In this document: positions 34,376 to 38,808 of the stretch, in pieces
Numbering within the stretch: position 1 is the first letter of the stretch
Layout of the letters: the number at the start of each line of letters is the position of its first letter
NCBI RefSeq assembly: GCF_017888565.1
Contig: NZ_JAGHFX010000063.1
Span: 1-38,808 of the forward strand
Direction: 5' to 3'
Length of the DNA stretch: 38,808 bases
DNA from: Clostridium sp.
GTDB taxonomy: Bacteria; Bacillota; Clostridia; Clostridiales; Clostridiaceae
Made by a program: the position numbers and the translations under genes
Notes under the pieces: model-generated
The model's input: only the letters and a program-made list of their open reading frames with translations
The model's database searches: none
What the model was told of the DNA's origin: nothing

Positions 34376-35848
34376 ATGATAAAGATAATAGGTTTAGGAC
34401 CAGGAGCACCAGAGGCTCTAACTATAGGAGCTGTTAAGGCGTTGGAAGATGGAAAAAATATTTATTTTAGAACAGAGAAGCATCCTACTGTTGATTATTT
34501 AAAAGGAAAAATAAAAGAATTTAAGACATATGACCATTATTATGAAACATCTGAAAGCTTTGACGAGGTTTATAATAACATTGCAAAAGATATAGTAAAC
34601 AAGTATCAAGAAGAGAAAGAGATAATATATGCAGTTCCAGGACATCCTTTAGTTGCAGAAAAATCAGTTTTTAATCTTATGAATTTATGTGATGAAAAAG
34701 GAATAAGATATGAAATACTTCCAGCTGTAAGCTTTATCGATGCTATGATGGATGTATTAAAGATTGATCCAATAGAAGGATTAAAAGTTATAGATGCATT
34801 TGACATGAAAAATCAAATTTTAGATAAAAGAATAGGGACTATAATAACTCAAGTATATAATCCTTTAATAGCTTCAGAAGTTAAGCTTAGATTACTTGAA
34901 TATTATAATGATGAAACTGAAATATATTATGTTAGAGCTGCGGGAATTGTTTCGGAGGAATCTATAAGAAAAATACCTATATATGAACTTGATATGCAAG
35001 AGGATATAGACTATCTGACATCTATATATATACCTAAAGATATGAATAATAAAAAAGACTTTAATGATTTAGTTGAAATAATAGATACTTTAAGAGGAGA
35101 AAATGGTTGTCCGTGGGATATTGAACAAACTCATGAGAGTATTAAAAATCAACTTTTAGAAGAAGCCTATGAAGTTATAGATAGTATAAATAATGATGAT
35201 ATAGATGGAATGATAGAAGAGCTAGGAGATGTTCTATTGCATGTGGTTTTCCACGCTTCACTAGGTAAAGATGATGGATACTTTAATATTTATGATATAC
35301 TTGAATCTATATGTAATAAAATGATTTATAGGCATCCTCATGTGTTTGGTGAAGGAGAAGTTAATAATAGTGGAGAAGTTCTTGAAAATTGGGAAGAGCT
35401 TAAGATGAAAGAAAAGAATTTTAATACAGTTACAGAAGAAATGAATGCAATAGCTAAGGCTCTACCATCTTTAATAAGAGCACATAAGGTTCAAAAAAAA
35501 GCGGCTAAAGTAGGTTTTGACTGGGATGATATTGAAGATGCAGCTTTAAAGGTACAAGAAGAATTAAAAGAGGTATTAGATGTATATAAATCCAATAATA
35601 AGGAAAAAATAAAAGATGAAGTAGGAGACTTAATATTTGCATGTGTTAATGTAGCCAGAAAATTAAATATTGATGAAGAAGAAGCGGTAAATTCAACTAT
35701 ACAAAAATTTATAAGAAGATTTTCTTTTATAGAAGAAGAGACTTTAAAATTCAATAAAAATTTGAATGAAATGACATTAAAGGAGATGGATTTGTTATGG
35801 GAGAAAGCAAAAAACAAAGAATTTAATGAGAAAAAGAAGGAATTATAA
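34376..35848 (+). CDS. mazG: MazG-type nucleoside triphosphate pyrophosphohydrolase with SAM methylase-like domain
   Basis: Two-domain protein of 490 residues, the YabN type. The N-terminal part (about 1-225) is a tetrapyrrole methylase-like (SAM) domain with IIGLGPGAPEALT and YAVPGHPLVAE. The C-terminal part (about 228-490) is MazG, which hydrolyses unwanted NTPs to NMP and pyrophosphate. It shows RGENGCPWDIEQTHESIK (near 240), LLEEAYEVID and EELGDVLLHVVFHA with the metal-binding acidic residues, and a second MazG-like repeat around VQEELKEV and DEVGDLIFACVNVARKL. The methylase half has no known substrate. AGGAGAG precedes ATG 34376. Confidence 0.92.
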   Translation: MIKIIGLGPGAPEALTIGAVKALEDGKNIYFRTEKHPTVDYLKGKIKEFKTYDHYYETSESFDEVYNNIAKDIVNKYQEEKEIIYAVPGHPLVAEKSVFNLMNLCDEKGIRYEILPAVSFIDAMMDVLKIDPIEGLKVIDAFDMKNQILDKRIGTIITQVYNPLIASEVKLRLLEYYNDETEIYYVRAAGIVSEESIRKIPIYELDMQEDIDYLTSIYIPKDMNNKKDFNDLVEIIDTLRGENGCPWDIEQTHESIKNQLLEEAYEVIDSINNDDIDGMIEELGDVLLHVVFHASLGKDDGYFNIYDILESICNKMIYRHPHVFGEGEVNNSGEVLENWEELKMKEKNFNTVTEEMNAIAKALPSLIRAHKVQKKAAKVGFDWDDIEDAALKVQEELKEVLDVYKSNNKEKIKDEVGDLIFACVNVARKLNIDEEEAVNSTIQKFIRRFSFIEEETLKFNKNLNEMTLKEMDLLWEKAKNKEFNEKKKEL

Positions 35849-35940
35849 AGTTTTTGAAGAATAATATATAAAGGTTTATACTATACTATAAATAACTTAT
35901 TGTAATAAATAGCTTTTATAACAAAAAATTGATAATGTTA

Positions 35941-35969
35941 TAGACTAGTACTAAAAGACGATATATAAT
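35941..35969 (+). promoter_or_regulatory. Predicted promoter of hup
   Basis: TAGACT (35941-35946) and a perfect TATAAT (35964-35969) are spaced by 17 bases. The start would be about 75 bases before hup in a 200-base AT-rich gap. Confidence 0.45.
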
Positions 35970-36051
35970 AAGAGAATGTAGTTATAGTACATATTAACAG
36001 AAATAGTTAACTACTAAAATATATAACGGGTTATTTAAGGAGGATGTAATT

Positions 36052-36327
36052 GTGAATAAAGCAGAATTAATCACTAGCATGTCAGAAAAAAGTAAATTAA
36101 CTAAGAAGGATGCTGAATTAGCTTTAAAATCATTCATAGAAAGCGTTGAAGAAGCGTTAGAAAAAGGTGAAAAAGTTCAACTAGTAGGATTTGGAACTTT
36201 CGAAACAAGAGAAAGAGCTGCAAGAGAAGGAAGAAATCCTAGAACTAAAGAAACTATAAACATTCCAGCTTCAACAGTTCCAGTATTTAAAGCAGGTAAA
36301 GAATTTAAGGAAAAAGTTAATAAATAG
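36052..36327 (+). CDS. hup: HU, histone-like DNA-binding protein
   Basis: Dimeric nucleoid protein that bends DNA, 91 residues. The family signature is complete: FGTFETRERAAREGRNPRTK in the DNA-binding arm, then INIPASTVPVFKAGKEFKEKV. The start is GTG at 36052, seven bases after AAGGAGG. It lies between mazG and rqcP and is followed by a strong hairpin, so abundant HU can be made from its own transcript. Confidence 0.97.
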   Translation: MNKAELITSMSEKSKLTKKDAELALKSFIESVEEALEKGEKVQLVGFGTFETRERAAREGRNPRTKETINIPASTVPVFKAGKEFKEKVNK

Positions 36328-36334
36328 TATATTT

Positions 36335-36364
36335 AGAACCCGAGTATTCTCTCGGGTTCTTTTA
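36335..36364 (+). terminator. Terminator of hup
   Basis: AGAACCCGAG (36335-36344) pairs perfectly with CTCGGGTTCT (36351-36360) around a 6-base loop, then TTT. The GC-rich stem is exceptional for this window. rqcP starts 29 bases later and may depend on readthrough. Confidence 0.88.
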
Positions 36365-36392
36365 ATAATACAAAGTAATAAGGAGAGGTATT

Positions 36393-36653
36393 ATGAGATT
36401 AGATAAATATCTTAAAGTTTCTAGAATAATAAAAAGAAGGACAGTTGCTAAAGAGGTTTGTGAAGGTGGAAGAGTTTCTATTAATAATAAAGTTGCTAAA
36501 GCATCAACAGTTGTAAAAGAAGGCGATATAATAGAAATTCAATTTGCAAATAGATCATTAAAGGCAAGAATAATCAATATAGTTGAGCATGTAAAAAAAG
36601 AAAATGCAAAAGAAATGTATGAGATATTAGAAGGCGAGGAAGATAAAGAATAA
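36393..36653 (+). CDS. rqcP: RqcP (YabO/Hsp15-like) S4-domain protein
   Basis: RNA-binding protein of the bacterial ribosome-associated quality control pathway, acting with RqcH on stalled large subunits. It has 86 residues. The S4 fold covers most of it: MRLDKYLKVSRIIKRRTVAK, then VCEGGRVSINNK and VKEGDIIEI. An acidic tail follows. GGAGAGG lies just before ATG 36393. It sits in the conserved place upstream of yabP and yabQ, as in Bacillus. Confidence 0.93.
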   Translation: MRLDKYLKVSRIIKRRTVAKEVCEGGRVSINNKVAKASTVVKEGDIIEIQFANRSLKARIINIVEHVKKENAKEMYEILEGEEDKE

Positions 36654-36676
36654 AAACAATAACTCTTTCATATATT
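36648..36676 (+). promoter_or_regulatory. Candidate sigma-E promoter of yabP-yabQ
   Basis: GAATAAA (36648-36654) and CATATATT (36669-36676) are separated by 14 bases, close to mother-cell sigma-E promoters (an ATA-type -35 and a CATACANT-type -10). It overlaps the rqcP stop. In Bacillus yabP and yabQ are sigma-E dependent, which supports the call. Confidence 0.45.
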
Positions 36677-36704
36677 TTTATAAAGAATATGTGGAGGAGA
36701 TAAG

Positions 36705-36998
36705 ATGGAAAAGAGAAATGAAAATAAGTTAGAAGAGCCAAGAGGTAATATAACTTTAGAGAATAGAAAGAGATTGACACTTACAGGGGTAGAAGAAGTT
36801 ATAAGTTTTGATGATGAAAAAATATTATTAAATACAAAGTTAGGGTTTTTAACTATCAAGGGATCAGAATTAAAGATGAATAAATTAGATGTACAGAATG
36901 GCGACGTCATAATTATAGGAAATATATCTTCGATAGTATATAGTAGTAAAGAAGTCAAAAAAGAAAAAGAAAATATAATTTCTAAGTTGTTTAAATAG
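36705..36998 (+). CDS. yabP: YabP, sporulation protein
   Basis: Sporulation protein of 97 residues that in Bacillus is made in the mother cell and helps cortex formation. The family core is visible: RGNITLENRKRLTLTGVEEV, then FDDEKILLNTKLGFLTIKG and NGDVIIIGNISSIVYS. It has no signal peptide or membrane helix. GTGGAGGAG precedes ATG 36705. yabQ follows after 8 bases, so the two are co-translated. Confidence 0.93.
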   Translation: MEKRNENKLEEPRGNITLENRKRLTLTGVEEVISFDDEKILLNTKLGFLTIKGSELKMNKLDVQNGDVIIIGNISSIVYSSKEVKKEKENIISKLFK

Positions 36999-37006
36999 AG
37001 GTAAGT

Positions 37007-37396
37007 ATGCCGTTATCAATAGATGTTCAATTTGACATAGTTATGTATTCCATTATTTCAGGAATACTGATAGGAATTATGTTTGACCTGTATAACATAA
37101 TAAGAGGAGTGAAAATACCCAAGATAATAATTATAATCGAAGATATATTATTTTGGATATTAACTGCTATAACAGTATTTGCTTTTTTACTATACACCAA
37201 TTATGCTTTCTTAGGACCATATGTATATATATTCATGATAGTAACCTTGATTATTTATTTAAAATTAATAAGCCCTACAATTTTAAAGTTAGAGAGATAT
37301 TTAATAGAGAAATTTAGTAAAATTATAAGAGTATTTTTGAAAAATCTAATTTATCCTATAAAGTTTATATATTATAATATTTGCGGAAAAAAATAG
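37007..37396 (+). CDS. yabQ: YabQ, spore cortex biosynthesis membrane protein
   Basis: Membrane protein of 129 residues required for cortex formation in Bacillus. There are about three hydrophobic helices (roughly 10-30, 42-63 and 68-88), followed by a basic C-terminal tail. The opening, with QFDIVMYSIISGILIGIMFD then YNIIRG, fits the family. The C-terminal end is shorter than in Bacillus. AGAGGTAAG lies just before ATG 37007. It is coupled to yabP. Confidence 0.88.
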   Translation: MPLSIDVQFDIVMYSIISGILIGIMFDLYNIIRGVKIPKIIIIIEDILFWILTAITVFAFLLYTNYAFLGPYVYIFMIVTLIIYLKLISPTILKLERYLIEKFSKIIRVFLKNLIYPIKFIYYNICGKK

Positions 37397-37424
37397 ATTC
37401 AAAGTAGTAACATAAAAAAATAGC

Positions 37425-37453
37425 TTGAATAAAATATGTATAGTGTTTAAAAT
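37425..37453 (+). promoter_or_regulatory. Predicted promoter of divIC
   Basis: TTGAAT (37425-37430) and TAAAAT (37448-37453) are spaced by 17 bases. The -10 lies at the left edge of a perfect 24-base AT palindrome (37449-37472). Confidence 0.5.
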
Positions 37454-37479
37454 ATATTATATAATATATTTTAAAGAGG

Positions 37480-37764
37480 GTGAGAGCAATTAAAAAGCAA
37501 GTAACTCTTAAAAGATTAATTATAGTTTTTATTTTTGCAATTTTCGTATTTAATTACATTAAACAGGAAATTACAATGAAAAGAATCCAAGAGGATATTG
37601 TTATTAGCCAAAAGGAATTGGAAGAGCTTAAAAGTAAAAATAGTAAGTTAGAGGCAGATTTAAAAAAAGTTGATTCTAATGAATATATTGAAAAGCTTGC
37701 AAGAGATAGGCTAGGAATGATAAAAGATGGCGAAAAAGTTGTAAATCCTAAAACGCAAAACTAA
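37480..37764 (+). CDS. divIC: DivIC/FtsB-like septum formation initiator
   Basis: Division protein of the FtsL-DivIC-DivIB complex, up to 94 residues. A short basic cytoplasmic end and one membrane helix (about 13-27) lead to an extracellular coiled coil (about 32-65, with SQKELEELKSKNSKLEADLK). The family's closing motif follows: EYIEKLARDRLGMIKDGEK. GTG 37480 lies inside the ribosome binding sequence AAAGAGGGTGA (37473-37483), so it is a poor start. An ATT codon at 37489, 5 bases after that sequence, would give 91 residues beginning with Lys-Lys. The true start is unsettled. Confidence 0.88.
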   Translation: MRAIKKQVTLKRLIIVFIFAIFVFNYIKQEITMKRIQEDIVISQKELEELKSKNSKLEADLKKVDSNEYIEKLARDRLGMIKDGEKVVNPKTQN

Positions 37765-37846
37765 AGAATATGTTTTAAAACTACAAAAAAAGGTTATTAT
37801 TATAATAACATATATTATTTAATTTTTAAGGAGGAATCTTTGTAAC

Positions 37847-38257
37847 ATGACCTTAATGGCAGGAAACATATTAGAGGGTACAGTGGTTAATATAACTAGC
37901 TTTGGAGCTTTCGTGGAGATAGAAGGTAAAACAGGGTTAGTTCATATTTCAGAAGTCGCAGATTCATTCGTTAAGGATATTAGACAGCATCTTAATGAAC
38001 AAGATAAGGTTAAGGTAAAAGTAATATCAATTGACGACAATGGTAAGATAAGTTTATCAATTAAGCAAGCAAATGTTCAAAAAAAATCAGTAAAACCTAT
38101 AGAAATAGATTGGTCTTCAGAAAATAAAAAATCTGGGGGGAGCTCAGGAAACTTTGAAGATATAATGTCAAGATTCTTAAAGGACAGTGAAGAAAGAATG
38201 CAGGATGTAAAAAAGAATCAAGATTTTAAATCTAAAAGTGGAAGAAGAAGCATCTAG
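37847..38257 (+). CDS. yabR: YabR, S1-domain RNA-binding protein
   Basis: Protein of 136 residues with one S1 RNA-binding domain at the N-terminus (about 4-74): GNILEGTVVNITSFGAFVEI, GLVHISEVADSFVKD and VKVKVISIDDNGKISLSIK. The rest is a charged, low-complexity tail rich in Ser, Lys and Glu. Its cellular role is not known. The start is ATG 37847, 11 bases after AAGGAGGA; ATG 37856 is the alternative and would remove three residues. It ends the divIC-side gene string just before the tRNA cluster. Confidence 0.9.
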   Translation: MTLMAGNILEGTVVNITSFGAFVEIEGKTGLVHISEVADSFVKDIRQHLNEQDKVKVKVISIDDNGKISLSIKQANVQKKSVKPIEIDWSSENKKSGGSSGNFEDIMSRFLKDSEERMQDVKKNQDFKSKSGRRSI

Positions 38258-38300
38258 TTTTATAAATAAAGACATCATATAAATTTAATATATAAATCTA

Positions 38301-38346
38301 TATAAAGGACTGATTGCACAATGCATATCAGCCCTTTATAATTTTG
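38301..38346 (+). terminator. Terminator of yabR
   Basis: TATAAAGG-A-CTGAT pairs with ATCAG-C-CCTTTATA with one mismatch, and TGCA pairs with TGCA in the inner loop. ATTTT follows. It starts 44 bases after the yabR stop. Confidence 0.75.
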
Positions 38347-38383
38347 GCAACATAATGTTATTAGAAAAAAATTAAAAAATATG

Positions 38384-38412
38384 TTGACACTATAGAAAAC
38401 ATAATATATAAT
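38384..38412 (+). promoter_or_regulatory. Promoter of the tRNA cluster
   Basis: TTGACA (38384-38389) and TATAAT (38407-38412), spaced by 17 bases, are both perfect matches to the sigma-A consensus. The transcript would begin about 30 bases before the first tRNA and carry a small leader hairpin, GTCGC with GCGAC (38420-38435). Confidence 0.88.
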
Positions 38413-38446
38413 TAATTTTGTCGCTGAGGGGCGACGGTAAAAACAT

Positions 38447-38533
38447 GCTGAAGTGGCGGAACAGGCAGACGCACAGGACTTAAAATCCTGCGGTAGCGAT
38501 ACCGTACCGGTTCGATTCCGGTCTTCAGCACCA
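38447..38533 (+). tRNA. tRNA-Leu (anticodon TAA)
   Basis: An 87-base class II tRNA with a long variable arm. Acceptor GCTGAAG pairs with CTTCAGC, the discriminator is A and CCA is encoded. The anticodon loop CTTAAAA gives TAA, reading UUA (the main Leu codon in this AT-rich DNA), and the T-loop is TTCGATT. It is identical to the copy at 38720-38806. Confidence 0.96.
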
Positions 38534-38555
38534 AGCTAAATTCAACTTATAATAT

Positions 38556-38631
<76 letters not shown>

Positions 38632-38637
38632 TAAGAT

Positions 38638-38714
38638 GGCGGAATAGCTCAGCTGGCTAGAGCACTCGGTTCATACCCGAGGTGTCGTAGGTTCAAGTCC
38701 TATTTCCGCTACCA
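38638..38714 (+). tRNA. Elongator tRNA-Met (anticodon CAT)
   Basis: A 77-base tRNA: acceptor GGCGGAA pairs with TTCCGCT (ending in G-U), the anticodon loop is TTCATAC, and CCA is encoded. The body closely resembles the Bacillus elongator tRNA-Met, including the D-arm AGCTCAGCTGGCTAGAGC, so it is read as Met and not the lysidine-modified Ile(CAU) species. Confidence 0.88.
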
Positions 38715-38719
38715 TATAC

Positions 38720-38806
38720 GCTGAAGTGGCGGAACAGGCAGACGCACAGGACTTAAAATCCTGCGGTAGCGATACCGTACCGGTTCGATTCCGGTCTTCA
38801 GCACCA
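38720..38806 (+). tRNA. tRNA-Leu (anticodon TAA), second identical copy
   Basis: All 87 bases match the tRNA-Leu at 38447-38533, including encoded CCA. It ends two bases before the window edge, so the cluster may continue. Confidence 0.96.
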
Positions 38807-38808
38807 AA

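Noticed and set aside
36052..36327. IHF in place of HU.
   Set aside because: Firmicutes generally lack IHF, and the sequence has the HU arm motif and homodimer-type length.
36668..36958. A 96-codon minus-strand frame.
   Set aside because: It is antisense to yabP, which is a clear family member with a strong ribosome site.
37449..37472. A 24-base palindrome taken as a terminator of yabQ.
   Set aside because: It has only A-T pairs, no stable stem and no following T-run. It overlaps a promoter-like -10 and is better seen as part of the divIC promoter region.

Overview
This is a low-GC stretch from a Firmicute, most likely a Clostridium sensu stricto species. Coding DNA is very AT-rich, ribosome binding sites are strong (AGGAGG or GGAGGTG types), and TTG and GTG starts are common. 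There are sporulation genes (spoVG, spoVT, yabP, yabQ) and an oxygen-sensitive radical SAM sulfatase maturase, with clostridial-style PTS and T-box regulation. The right two thirds (19.3-38.8 kb) follow the chromosomal order known from Bacillus subtilis: purR-spoVG-glmU-prs-pth-mfd-spoVT-yabM-mazG-rqcP-yabP-yabQ-divIC-yabR-tRNAs. spoIIE would be expected just beyond the right edge.

Region 1 (1-9.5 kb) is a pentose/alpha-xyloside module. It opens with transposase debris: the C-terminal end of an IS3-family OrfB and a shred of an IS256-family transposase. A divergent ROK repressor (xylR) follows, then the operon xylA - GH31 alpha-xylosidase - mannose-class PTS EIIA, EIIC, EIID, EIIB - xylB. The xylA promoter is near consensus (TTGACA-17-TATTAT), with an inverted-repeat operator across the expected start site and a cre-like site over the -35 box. 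The enzymes would release xylose from an imported alpha-xyloside and convert it to xylulose-5-phosphate. How a PTS fits with a kinase that needs free xylulose is the main biological puzzle here. A possible small RNA with two tandem terminator-like hairpins follows.

Region 2 (9.5-19.1 kb) is mixed. It holds an anaerobic sulfatase-maturating enzyme with no sulfatase nearby, a decayed fragment of a second xylB, and asnS under an Asn-specific T-box. Next come a small cytochrome b5-fold protein, a metallophosphoesterase, an M24B prolidase-type peptidase, a purine salvage pair (punA-nupC) and murC. Strong bidirectional hairpins separate the convergent genes.

Region 3 (19.3-38.3 kb) is the conserved growth and sporulation block. 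It carries purine control (purR), a sigma-H-type promoter before spoVG, UDP-GlcNAc and PRPP synthesis (glmU, prs), translation rescue and quality control (pth, rqcP), transcription-coupled repair (mfd), nucleotide clean-up (mazG), the nucleoid protein HU, cortex genes yabP and yabQ with a candidate sigma-E promoter, and divIC. Set into this block, between prs and pth, are a two-component system and a membrane-anchored HtrA-like protein that appears to have lost its catalytic His and Ser. A PrsA-like lipoprotein foldase sits between mfd and spoVT.

Region 4 (38.38-38.81 kb) is a tRNA cluster, Leu(TAA)-fMet(CAT)-Met(CAT)-Leu(TAA), driven by a consensus promoter. The two Leu genes are identical. 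No CRISPR array, rRNA gene or intact insertion sequence is visible.
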